DNA from: a virus
Direction: 5' to 3' (one strand)
Length of the DNA stretch: 36,225 bases
IMG/VR virus record: IMGVR_UViG_3300030329_003327
Location: 1 to 36,225 of that record
Positions 17,104 to 22,835 of this stretch are shown here, in pieces. Below the pieces are notes generated by a model, which worked only from the letters and a program-made list of their open reading frames with translations, was not told the DNA's origin and searched no databases. Position 1 is the stretch's first letter. Every line of letters begins with the position of its first letter. Position numbers and translations under genes: made by a program.

Positions 17104-17515
17104 TATAAATAGTGAAACTCACATAAAGGGTGAGAATTATTTCAAGAGTGCTATTGAGAGGTATTGGAGCTGTAAACTTGAAAAGCTACCTATTGATTAT
17201 AGGCTTGATTTTGCGTTGATTGTAAATAATAAAATAAGGGCGTGGGTTGAGCTAAAAAACAGAGATTTATATAGCGACTCTTTTGGTGATTCAATGATAA
17301 ACCTAAATAAGTGGATGAAAGCCAAAGAGCTTAGAGACTCCACAAATATACCAACAATACTTGCAGTAAGATACAAAGATAAAGACCTCTGGTGTGTGTT
17401 AGCCGATGATACAGATATGGAAATAAGGTGGGGTGCAAGAACCAAAAACACAAGAGATTGGCAAGATATCGGACCAGCAGTACACATAAACATAAACGAG
17501 TTTAAGGAGTTTTAA
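17078..17515 (+). CDS. Small PD-(D/E)XK nuclease-like protein
   Basis: 145 residues from the ATG at 17078, placed by AGGGAG eight bases upstream. The TTG one codon earlier is less likely. The pattern D44 (YRLDFALI), then E58-L-K60 (AWVELKNRD), with E27 in the preceding helix, is the core of a PD-(D/E)XK fold. The size fits a phage endonuclease such as a Holliday junction resolvase-like enzyme. It lies among replication genes; substrate specificity cannot be read from the sequence. Confidence 0.6.
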   Translation: MSRQAIQNDINSETHIKGENYFKSAIERYWSCKLEKLPIDYRLDFALIVNNKIRAWVELKNRDLYSDSFGDSMINLNKWMKAKELRDSTNIPTILAVRYKDKDLWCVLADDTDMEIRWGARTKNTRDWQDIGPAVHININEFKEF

Positions 17516-17688
17516 TGAATAAAAAACTTACAAGAGAGTTGGTAACTATATATGATAGATTAATTCAAATATCAAAGGACAACCAGTATAGTTCAGTTCA
17601 GATGGAATGGGGTACTTGGGTTCCTACTGAGAATAGTCTTAGAACGCTTCAATCAAGAAGGGATAAAATAGTAAAGAGGTTATTTTGA
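17515..17688 (+). CDS. Hypothetical protein, 57 aa
   Basis: 57 residues, start overlapping the previous stop (TAATG), with AAGGAGTTT as ribosome-binding site. It begins with a basic helix (NKKLTRELVTIYDRLIQI), has a Trp-containing middle (MEWGTWVPTEN), and ends in a basic helix (LQSRRDKIVKRLF). Unrecognised. Confidence 0.55.
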   Translation: MNKKLTRELVTIYDRLIQISKDNQYSSVQMEWGTWVPTENSLRTLQSRRDKIVKRLF

Positions 17689-17816
17689 ATAGAAAATTAT
17701 CACCATTTGACAAAACATCAATACAAATAAAAAGGATACTAGGATGGCGTATAAAAGAGTTATCAAAGCGTTACAAGGTTTCAGAAAGAACTATATACCG
17801 AACATTAAGATTGTAA
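17685..17816 (+). CDS. Candidate small helix-turn-helix protein, 43 aa
   Basis: 43 codons from a TTG overlapping the previous stop, with AAAGAGG seven bases upstream. The C-terminal half reads IKELSKRYKVSERTIYRTLR, a textbook helix-turn-helix of the resolvase or HTH_23 kind. It overlaps the next gene by 73 bases in another frame, so the two reading frames compete for this stretch. Clear motif content supports it, but it could be a remnant of a longer regulator. Confidence 0.4.
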   Translation: MNRKLSPFDKTSIQIKRILGWRIKELSKRYKVSERTIYRTLRL

Positions 17817-17929
17817 GTAGGGCAGAGCTTTGGGATAGGCTAGAGTGGATAGCGTTGCTAATTTTAGTGCCACTATCATTAATTTCTTTAATAATAATCT
17901 ATAGGGGGTTAGTATGGATAACAAACTAA
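17744..17929 (+). CDS. Small membrane protein, 61 aa
   Basis: 61 residues with AAAGGATACTAGG before the ATG. Residues 36-56 form a hydrophobic membrane segment (WIALLILVPLSLISLIIIY) after a basic N-terminal half, so it is probably N-in, C-out. The N-terminal half overlaps the HTH-encoding frame, and the end overlaps the next gene by 16 bases. Function unknown. Confidence 0.5.
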   Translation: MAYKRVIKALQGFRKNYIPNIKIVSRAELWDRLEWIALLILVPLSLISLIIIYRGLVWITN

Positions 17930-18303
17930 TGAAAAAAATAGAAGAGATGTATCCAGAGTGCACAGACGCACTAATGAATAACTTTGACAGAGCCTATGAC
18001 CTCTGGACTAAAAAGCAAAATGATTATGGGGACAGCAACATCCGACTGGGCTTAGACCTTTCCTCCTCATCCGAGCGTTCGCAAAATAGTAGGCTGGCTC
18101 AGTTTGGTGTTGTAATAAGAATGAATGATAAAATTAGTAGGTTAATTAATTTATATAAGAAGGGTAAAGAGGATGGATACATTGATGATTCTAATCCAAC
18201 TGGATTTACAGCAGTAGATGAATCTATTGAGGACACAGCTCTTGATATTATGAATTATGCTAATATGCTGATGGTACTAAGGTCAGGAAAGTGGGGGAGA
18301 TAA
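17914..18303 (+). CDS. DUF1599/Nmad1-like protein
   Basis: 129 residues. It matches the all-helical DUF1599 pattern: FDRAYDLWTKKQNDYGDSN, then LAQFGVVIRMNDKISRLINL and SIEDTALDIMNYANMLMVL. This family is also named nucleotide modification associated domain 1 because it occurs in phages with modified bases, and it resembles nucleotide pyrophosphohydrolase folds. Together with the Mom-like gene 1.7 kb upstream it supports modified phage DNA. Whether it acts on nucleotides or on DNA is not known. The start overlaps the previous gene and the stop overlaps the next ATG. Confidence 0.7.
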   Translation: MDNKLMKKIEEMYPECTDALMNNFDRAYDLWTKKQNDYGDSNIRLGLDLSSSSERSQNSRLAQFGVVIRMNDKISRLINLYKKGKEDGYIDDSNPTGFTAVDESIEDTALDIMNYANMLMVLRSGKWGR

Positions 18304-18548
18304 TGATAGACAAAAAGATATCACTAGGAACGCTATTAACACTAGGAACTATCATAGGAACATTCATATACACTCAAGGTGTACTAGCTACTAAGATGGA
18401 TTCTATTGAAAGTGATAGTGCAGACACAGAGAAAAAGATACAGACCAACATTAATAAGATTCAAGATGTAGAGGTTAATAACGCTAAGATAGAATCTAAG
18501 ATTGATGAAGGTTTTAAAAGATTAGAATCACTAATAATGGAAATGTAA
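18303..18548 (+). CDS. Small membrane-anchored coiled-coil protein
   Basis: 81 residues from the ATG at 18303 (TAATG overlap, GGGGGAGA upstream). A GTG four codons earlier is possible. Residues 6-27 form one membrane segment (ISLGTLLTLGTIIGTFIYT), followed by a coiled coil (KMDSIESD to EGFKRLESLIMEM). The topology resembles small phage inner-membrane proteins such as spanin or superinfection factors. No family recognised. Confidence 0.5.
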   Translation: MIDKKISLGTLLTLGTIIGTFIYTQGVLATKMDSIESDSADTEKKIQTNINKIQDVEVNNAKIESKIDEGFKRLESLIMEM

Positions 18549-18776
18549 ATGTGGCATAAAAAAGATAACCAACCACCACTCACACCACAAGAGCAAAAAG
18601 AGTTTAGATACTTTATTGACAATGTTATATATGGTATGAAACAGAAGAAAAATGGTGTGTGGGATATGGGAAATTTTTATGAGCATATTATTCACACTTT
18701 TAAGAAATTAAAAATGACATCTGAGGTAATTGAATACCAAAGAATACTCAGTAATTGGAATAGAAATAATAAATGA
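18549..18776 (+). CDS. Hypothetical protein, 75 aa
   Basis: 75 residues, beginning directly after the previous stop. LTPQEQKEFRYFIDNVIYGM and FYEHIIHTFKKLKMTSEVIE are two helical blocks. No recognisable family, membrane segment or metal site. Its stop overlaps the next ATG. Confidence 0.5.
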   Translation: MWHKKDNQPPLTPQEQKEFRYFIDNVIYGMKQKKNGVWDMGNFYEHIIHTFKKLKMTSEVIEYQRILSNWNRNNK

Positions 18777-18931
18777 GCAGAGTAACTGAATTTATAGAGT
18801 TTATAAATAGCGAGACAATTCCTACTGATGAGGAAATGGAATTTATGTACTCTCATTTATCTAAAACTGAGAAATTAAAAAAAACTAGAAAAGAATATAG
18901 AAAGAATCTTAAACAAGGAGAAACACAATGA
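18773..18931 (+). CDS. Hypothetical acidic/basic protein, 52 aa
   Basis: 52 residues. The N-terminal half is acidic (VTEFIEFINSETIPTDEEM) and the C-terminal half is a basic helix (KLKKTRKEYRKNLKQGE). The start overlaps the previous stop and the end overlaps the next start (ATGA). Unrecognised. Confidence 0.5.
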   Translation: MSRVTEFIEFINSETIPTDEEMEFMYSHLSKTEKLKKTRKEYRKNLKQGETQ

Positions 18932-19206
18932 AGATAAAAGACTACAGAAAGCTAGACAATGGTGGTAAAGTTAAAGGTTTTATGACAATCGTTACAAGCG
19001 AGGGTTTTGAAATGAAGAGCTTTAAACTTATTGAAGGCGAGAATGGTTTATTTATTGGAGCACCAAGTCAAAAGGGAACCGATAAAGAAGGAAACGAGAA
19101 GTGGTATGATATGGTTTGGATTCCAAAAGAGCTAAATCAAACGCTACTTGACCTTGTTGCCAATGAAGTTGATTTGACACAAGATAGCAATCCAGTACCT
19201 TTTTAA
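18928..19206 (+). CDS. SpoVG-like, putative ssDNA-binding protein
   Basis: 92 residues. The segment KSFKLIEGENGLFIGAPSQK and a strand with WYDMVWIPK resemble SpoVG-like proteins, which bind nucleic acids. The C-terminus (TQDSNPVPF) ends in PxPF after an acidic stretch, like the tip by which SSB proteins recruit partners. It may be the phage single-strand-binding protein for the Rad52-like and replication proteins. That role is inference. AAGGAGAAACACA provides the ribosome-binding site. Confidence 0.5.
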   Translation: MKIKDYRKLDNGGKVKGFMTIVTSEGFEMKSFKLIEGENGLFIGAPSQKGTDKEGNEKWYDMVWIPKELNQTLLDLVANEVDLTQDSNPVPF

Positions 19207-19460
19207 TGAAAGACAACCAAACAACTACACACGATGTAGAGGTAAACTACGATGGTGTCCAGGAGTACAATAATTTAGTAAGAGAATATCAACACCTATT
19301 GACAAAAGTTGATTCTATTAGTAAATTACTTGAGCAAATCTATACATTACTTCTCTCATATAATCCAAAGGTAGCAGAACAAGTTAAAGAAGAATTGGAG
19401 AAAATAAATGAGCAGAACGATGATACGAGCTCTGAACCCAGAAGCGATATTACTGGATAA
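19206..19460 (+). CDS. Coiled-coil hypothetical protein, 84 aa
   Basis: 84 residues, TAATG overlap with the previous gene. Residues 19-70 are helical heptads (YNNLVREYQHLLTKVDSISK, then LLEQIYTLLLSYNP and EELEKINEQND). The last 53 bases overlap the next gene in another frame. No family recognised. Confidence 0.5.
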   Translation: MKDNQTTTHDVEVNYDGVQEYNNLVREYQHLLTKVDSISKLLEQIYTLLLSYNPKVAEQVKEELEKINEQNDDTSSEPRSDITG

Positions 19461-19665
19461 TTCATTTGATGTAGCAATAGTAGGCGTAGGCAACAACGCA
19501 TCTGGAGATGTGATAGCAGTATACAGCCAAAAGGATTGCGTAGACATAATAAGCTCCGATGGAGTTGAAGATGCAGATGCACGAATGCTATTTGCTACAT
19601 TTGTAGAGCACTCAAGGGGGAGATATTCCCCAGTATTTTTAACTGAATTTTGGGAGATAGCGTGA
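19408..19665 (+). CDS. Conserved-type phage hypothetical protein, 85 aa
   Basis: 85 residues with TTGGAGAAAATAA before the ATG. It contains LLDNSFDVAIVGVGNNASGD, VIAVYSQKDCVDII and DADARMLFATFVEHSRG, which resembles a small alpha/beta protein often found among phage early genes. I know no function for that group. The end overlaps the next GTG start. Confidence 0.5.
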   Translation: MSRTMIRALNPEAILLDNSFDVAIVGVGNNASGDVIAVYSQKDCVDIISSDGVEDADARMLFATFVEHSRGRYSPVFLTEFWEIA

Positions 19666-19808
19666 ACAATAAACTATGGAACAACGTAAAAAAGTGGAGA
19701 GACTACTACAACAGCACACCAAATGGCTGGGTAGTTGCCACTTTAATATCAAACGAATACCAATCAAGTTTAGCTAAAATCTCACCATCTAGACGCAAGA
19801 ATCGTTGA
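19662..19808 (+). CDS. Hypothetical protein, 48 aa
   Basis: 48 codons from a GTG overlapping the previous stop (GTGA), with GGGAGATAGC as ribosome-binding site. Rich in Trp, Asn and Tyr (LWNNVKKWRDYYNSTPNGW) with a basic C-terminus. It ends at a TGA overlapped by the next TTG start. Unrecognised. Confidence 0.45.
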   Translation: MNNKLWNNVKKWRDYYNSTPNGWVVATLISNEYQSSLAKISPSRRKNR

Positions 19809-20011
19809 GTACAATCACAGAAAAAATAAAAAAGTCTGAGTTTACCTGTGAGATGTGTAAAACATTTAGTATTGGTAAGCATAGTTATATTTATAAGACC
19901 TTTGAGGTTTTACCTAAGACACCATCAGAGAATCTTAGAATATGTGAAAAGTGTGCAAATAGAGAGGTAGTAGGAAAGAACAAAAAAACCCTAGAGGAAT
20001 TATTTGATTGA
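19805..20011 (+). CDS. Zinc-ribbon protein, 68 aa
   Basis: 68 residues from a TTG start (TTGA overlap). Two knuckles, CEMC and CEKC, about 32 residues apart, form a zinc ribbon of the kind found in several small phage regulators. The rest is basic, ending KKTLEELFD. Function unknown. Confidence 0.55.
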   Translation: MSTITEKIKKSEFTCEMCKTFSIGKHSYIYKTFEVLPKTPSENLRICEKCANREVVGKNKKTLEELFD

Positions 20012-20252
20012 TATAATGGCATATTACTTACTTGCTAATCTATTATTCCAACCGATAGAAGAAATCCACAACTGCAACAATCCTAACTTAATCGAGAGAA
20101 CCCCACACTTTCTATGTGTATGGGAAGAAGAAGACTTTTACACAACCACAACTGGTAAGAAGGTACTAAGACCTAAGCGTAAGAAAGATAATTACTTTGA
20201 ACGTAAAGCGAGGCAACGATATTGGCTAAGAAAACAGCAAGGCAAAGAGTAG
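20004..20252 (+). CDS. Hypothetical basic protein, 82 aa
   Basis: 82 codons from TTG at 20004, six bases after GAGG; an ATG at 20016 is an alternative. The N-terminal half is hydrophobic and aromatic (YYLLANLLFQPI, FLCVWEEEDFY) and the C-terminal half is strongly basic (LRPKRKKDNYFERKARQRYW). It overlaps both neighbours. Unrecognised. Confidence 0.45.
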   Translation: MIDIMAYYLLANLLFQPIEEIHNCNNPNLIERTPHFLCVWEEEDFYTTTTGKKVLRPKRKKDNYFERKARQRYWLRKQQGKE

Positions 20253-20620
20253 TAAAGAGATTAGACGATGTTACATCAAGATATATACGAGAGCGTGACA
20301 AGGCTTGTGTCCAATGTGGCTCAAAAGAAAACCTCACAAACGGACACGTCTTCTCCAGGAGGGCGTACAACACGAGGTGGGATATATCTGAGAACGGTAA
20401 TTGTCATACTCAGTGTTGGGGCTGTAACTTTAGGCATAGTAAAGATAATTATGATTATTTTAAGTGGTATAGGGATAAATTTGGAATTGAAAGATTTGAT
20501 GAATTAAGATTTGAGTACAAGACTACAAGAAAAATAACCACAGCAGAGTTGGAGGAGCTCTATGAGGAACTAACCGAAGCCTATAAGGAGCTAGTAGATG
20601 AGAGCGAAACTTGTCAATAA
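20222..20620 (+). CDS. NinG-like/HNH-type recombination endonuclease
   Basis: 132 residues from a TTG start. The core ACVQCGSKENLTNGHVFSRR, NGNCHTQCWGCNFRHSKDN and YFKWYRDKFG matches NinG/Rap-type phage proteins: two CxxC pairs that bind zinc and an NGHVFSR block in the position of an HNH nuclease loop. NinG/Rap enzymes cut branched recombination intermediates. With the Rad52-like and Cas4-like genes upstream, it fits recombination-dependent replication or junction resolution. It overlaps the previous gene by 31 bases. Confidence 0.7.
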   Translation: MAKKTARQRVVKRLDDVTSRYIRERDKACVQCGSKENLTNGHVFSRRAYNTRWDISENGNCHTQCWGCNFRHSKDNYDYFKWYRDKFGIERFDELRFEYKTTRKITTAELEELYEELTEAYKELVDESETCQ

Positions 20621-20804
20621 AGATAGAATAATAGAATCCCTAGACGCAACTCTTAGAGACCTAGAAATAAGAGCGTGTTGGTTGGGATTAAGTGCAACCA
20701 ATTTATCATATCAATCTAAAATACATTTTATATCTGAGCATTGGATTGTAAGCAAAGAAGCAATAGAAAAGGCGATTTACACTGACAAAGCTATCAGCAA
20801 CTGA
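20598..20804 (+). CDS. Hypothetical protein, 68 aa
   Basis: 68 residues overlapping the NinG-like gene by 23 bases. Two helices are likely (IIESLDATLRDLEIRACWLG; HFISEHWIVSKEAIEKAIY). The ISEHWIVSKEAIEKAI stretch is reminiscent of a DNA-binding helix pair, but I assign no family. The nuclease gene that follows overlaps its 3' end. Confidence 0.45.
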   Translation: MRAKLVNKDRIIESLDATLRDLEIRACWLGLSATNLSYQSKIHFISEHWIVSKEAIEKAIYTDKAISN

Positions 20805-21213
20805 GAAAGGTTATGTAGGCGAGTTATTTACAGTCTTCTACCTTAATCTAAACGGATACTCAGCACACCAAGTTCCAAATCGTAGGCCCTACGATGTAGC
20901 GTTGGAACACGATAATAGATTGGTTAAGGTCCAAGTTAAAACAAGCACACATAAGAATCACGAAAAAAAGAATTATGATTCTGGATATTGCTTTAACATC
21001 AATAGACGTAGCAGGATAGTTAAGAACAATAAAGTATTCCACTACTACGAACATTATGGAGAATTTGATTGTGATATCTTTGCATTTGTTCAGCCACGAT
21101 TATATAAGATAGCTTTTTTCCACACAAAGCAGATTGATGTAAAGTACAGAAAAATCCTAAAACCAGATATGTTTGAAGAGTATAGCATTGAGAAGGCATT
21201 GGGGTATATGTAG
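20782..21213 (+). CDS. PDDEXK_11-like endonuclease, probable CTG start
   Basis: 143 residues if read from the CTG at 20782, nine bases after AAAAGG. Conserved residues demand this upstream region: KGYVGELFTVFYLNLNGYSA, then PYDVALEHDNRLVKVQVKTS. The E of GELF, the D of PYDVA and the Q-V-K of KVQVKTS form the PD-(D/E)XK site of small Holliday-resolvase- or group-I-intron-type nucleases. The first TTG (20902) lies after the catalytic D, and no ATG, GTG or TTG exists between the upstream stop (20764) and there. It is the last rightward gene before the terminator. Confidence 0.65.
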   Translation: MTKLSATEKGYVGELFTVFYLNLNGYSAHQVPNRRPYDVALEHDNRLVKVQVKTSTHKNHEKKNYDSGYCFNINRRSRIVKNNKVFHYYEHYGEFDCDIFAFVQPRLYKIAFFHTKQIDVKYRKILKPDMFEEYSIEKALGYM

Positions 21214-21263
21214 GTATAGGGAAGGTATAAATTTTGCCTATATGGGATATTCTAGGAACAAAA

Positions 21264-21285
21264 AAAGGGAACCGAAGCTCCCTTT
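21264..21285 (-). terminator. Rho-independent terminator of the leftward operon, C(UUCG)G loop
   Basis: Read leftward: a nine-pair stem (AAAGGGAGC with GTTCCCTTT, one G-U pair) capped by TTCG closed by C-G, then seven T. This is a strong intrinsic terminator 25 bases after the last leftward gene. On the plus strand the same stem has an A-C mismatch and a poorer tail, so it may only partly stop rightward transcripts. Confidence 0.85.
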
Positions 21286-21309
21286 AATTGCATTTATCAC
21301 ATTAGAGGT

Positions 21310-21489
21310 TTAATCTGGTGCACCGAATTGAATCCTTAAATCCTCTCTTATCACAGCTTCTCTATTAAAGGTACAAGTAACACATAGCATATAACCCCAA
21401 GAGCTAAGATACTCTTCATACTCAGTAACATACTTAACATCATTAGAATACTGCTTACAAAAGCTACATTCTTTAAGTTCTTTACTCAT
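21310..21489 (-). CDS. Zinc-ribbon protein, 59 aa
   Basis: 59 residues from the ATG at 21489, placed by AAGGAGAGTACG; an upstream ATG at 21510 lacks a good site. CSFC and CVTC form a zinc ribbon with YVTEYEEYLSSWGYML between. Last gene of the leftward operon. Function unknown. Confidence 0.6.
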   Translation of the reverse strand: MSKELKECSFCKQYSNDVKYVTEYEEYLSSWGYMLCVTCTFNREAVIREDLRIQFGAPD

Positions 21490-21571
21490 CGTACTCTCCT
21501 TCCTTTTCATTATGGATATAGTAAGAAGCCAAACAGATTATACTAATCCAGATTATTATAAATAACCACAT
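21482..21571 (-). CDS. Tiny membrane peptide, 29 aa
   Basis: 29 residues starting MWLFIIIWISIICLASYY and ending in charged EKEGEYDE, one membrane span with an outside or cytoplasmic acidic tail. The ribosome-binding site GGAAGGAGAATAAGTA is strong, and its stop overlaps the next start by 8 bases. Candidate small phage membrane effector. Confidence 0.55.
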   Translation of the reverse strand: MWLFIIIWISIICLASYYIHNEKEGEYDE

Positions 21572-21574
21572 TAC

Positions 21575-21766
21575 TTATTCTCCTTCCACAAGTATAATAT
21601 TAACTTTGTAATTATCAGCCTCACCACCTATACTAAGACCAAGAAGGATACCTTCCTTAAAAGACTTGATTTGTTCAAAATCATAGTTATTTGGTTCAAT
21701 GGTTTGACATTCTCTATAACCAGCACCATCATCGTATTTTGTTAGTATTTGTATTGCGTATTTCAT
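21575..21766 (-). CDS. Hypothetical protein, 63 aa
   Basis: 63 residues, beta-rich (YAIQILTKYDDGAGYRE, then YKVNIILVEGE). It has an AAGGAGTAGC box and a TAATG overlap with the regulator gene upstream. Unrecognised. Confidence 0.55.
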   Translation of the reverse strand: MKYAIQILTKYDDGAGYRECQTIEPNNYDFEQIKSFKEGILLGLSIGGEADNYKVNIILVEGE

Positions 21767-21933
21767 TATGCTACTCCTTTGCTTTTTTTGTATCTTTCAT
21801 CAAATACATTTTTTAAGTAATTATGTATTATAAAGTTAATGTGCTTACCTACACTACGATGGTTCTTTTTAGCATCTTTATCTAATGCTTTTTTTATTTC
21901 TAAGTCCATCATTACATTTACATTTTTTTTCAT
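21766..21933 (-). CDS. Ribbon-helix-helix regulator, 55 aa
   Basis: 55 residues. A beta strand (KNVNVMMD) is followed by two helices (LEIKKALDKDAKKNH and SVGKHINFIIHNYLKN), the Arc/MetJ/CopG arrangement. The proteins dimerise and the paired strands read DNA, typically at tandem repeats. A 10-bp tandem repeat overlaps the promoter of this same operon (22816-22835), so autorepression is likely; that link is inference. GGAGGAGTG precedes the ATG, which overlaps the previous TGA. Confidence 0.7.
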   Translation of the reverse strand: MKKNVNVMMDLEIKKALDKDAKKNHRSVGKHINFIIHNYLKNVFDERYKKSKGVA

Positions 21934-22091
21934 CACTCCTCCTCCTTACAATATTCTGAAACTCCCTCGTTATATCCTTTTACATATTCGTAATATTTAT
22001 TAGAAAAGTTTCTTTCGTGCTTAAAAGGATTGTTCTCTACTCCATTAAAATAACCATCATTAAATCCTAGTTTATATGCTTTAGTACTCAT
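21933..22091 (-). CDS. Small conserved-type phage protein, 52 aa
   Basis: 52 residues with the recurrent phage pattern of AYKLGFNDGYFNGVENNPF then YYEYVKGYNEGVSEYC: two Gly-Tyr repeats, G-x-x-x-G spaced, of unknown role. GGAGGAGTG ribosome-binding site. Confidence 0.6.
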   Translation of the reverse strand: MSTKAYKLGFNDGYFNGVENNPFKHERNFSNKYYEYVKGYNEGVSEYCKEEE

Positions 22092-22101
22092 CACTCCTCC
22101 T

Positions 22102-22197
22102 TTATATTAAATACGTTATTAGTTTAATTATGTAGTACCAGATGACTAGACTTGAAACAATCAAGCCTAGCCACACCCAACCTCTAGTGCTAAACAT
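22102..22197 (-). CDS. Tiny membrane peptide, 31 aa
   Basis: 31 residues, almost entirely one membrane span (WVWLGLIVSSLVIWYYIIKL) after a short polar FSTRG start. AGGGG lies seven bases before the ATG, and the start overlaps the previous stop by 8 bases. Confidence 0.5.
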   Translation of the reverse strand: MFSTRGWVWLGLIVSSLVIWYYIIKLITYLI

Positions 22198-22390
22198 TCT
22201 TAGAACCCCTAGTAAGCTCAACAAATTCAATGTGTAGGCTTCGTAGGTTATAATCCCTATAATGCTCTGCTTTGAACCTATCTTCTAGTATCCATTTCAT
22301 ATCTTCCATTTCTGGTAAGAAGCTCATAGTATATCCTAAAGCATAACCACCGTCTTCTAACCACTCTTGAGCATAGTTTTTGATTTTCAT
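22190..22390 (-). CDS. Hypothetical protein, 66 aa
   Basis: 66 residues with an AAGGAGTAGC box. Aromatic and acidic (WLEDGGYALGYTMSFLPEME), then a helix (FKAEHYRDYNLRSLHIEF). Unrecognised. Confidence 0.55.
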   Translation of the reverse strand: MKIKNYAQEWLEDGGYALGYTMSFLPEMEDMKWILEDRFKAEHYRDYNLRSLHIEFVELTRGSKNV

Positions 22391-22498
22391 TTGCTACTCC
22401 TTTTTAGTTTATTAACATTCTTTTTAAAAATTTGGGCTGGAGGCACATAAACCCCTCCATTTAATCTTGCTCATAGAACCCAAATAAGTCTTTTATTT
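22391..22498 (-). promoter_or_regulatory. 108-bp gap with hairpin and ribosome-binding box
   Basis: TGGAGG (22438-22443) and CCTCCA (22454-22459) make a six-pair hairpin with a 10-base loop. Read leftward it is followed 10 bases later by a T5 stretch, too far for a normal terminator. It may be an attenuator or mRNA structure. The AAGGAGTAGC box of the next gene is at 22393-22402. Confidence 0.35.
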
Positions 22499-22741
22499 TT
22501 AATAAAGTGGTACGTCTTGCGAGTTTTCAGTTCTTCTATCTACTTCAGATTCAAAGCACTTATAACAATTTCCGTGTTCTGACATATTCCGATAATGTAT
22601 CATTTCTTTACAATCAGTACATTTCTCTAAAACACCAGCTAAAATTAATTCCGTTGTTTTATAAAACTTTGCCCAAACTGGCTTTTTTCCTCTTTTAATT
22701 CTTTTTTTATCAGCTTCAATCCAGTATTTAAAATCATTCAT
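22499..22741 (-). CDS. Zinc-ribbon protein, 80 aa, first gene of leftward operon
   Basis: 80 residues. The basic N-terminus (FKYWIEADKKRIKRGKKP) is followed by CTDC and, after HYRNMSEHGN, CYKC, a compact zinc ribbon. AAGGAGTAGT precedes the ATG. As the first gene after the leftward promoter it should be expressed early. Function unknown; a transcription or host-takeover factor is possible. Confidence 0.6.
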   Translation of the reverse strand: MNDFKYWIEADKKRIKRGKKPVWAKFYKTTELILAGVLEKCTDCKEMIHYRNMSEHGNCYKCFESEVDRRTENSQDVPLY

Positions 22742-22800
22742 TTTACTACTCCTTTTGTTTGTTATCGTTGAACGCTACACTAAGTTAAAACACTTTTAAT

Positions 22801-22806
22801 ATTATA
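22801..22806 (-). promoter_or_regulatory. Leftward promoter -10 box
   Basis: TATAAT on the minus strand, about 60 bases before the first leftward ATG. No good TTGACA is seen 17 bases upstream; the expected place is occupied by the tandem 10-bp repeat. Confidence 0.55.
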
Positions 22807-22815
22807 TGCAAGAAA

Positions 22816-22835
22816 AATCTTTAATAATCTTTAAT
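22816..22835. repeat. Tandem 10-bp repeat, candidate RHH operator
   Basis: AATCTTTAAT occurs twice, head to tail, one helical turn apart, directly upstream of the leftward -10 box where a -35 element would be. Tandem one-turn repeats are typical targets of ribbon-helix-helix repressors, and one is encoded in this operon. Confidence 0.5.

Noticed and set aside
20268-20507. Alternative plus-strand frame over the NinG-like gene
   Set aside because: The overlapping frame has the zinc and NGHVFSR motifs; this one has no recognisable content.
22424-22474. 16-residue leftward frame MSKIKWRGLCASSPNF as a gene
   Set aside because: Too short, no good ribosome-binding site; kept only as part of a possible attenuator.
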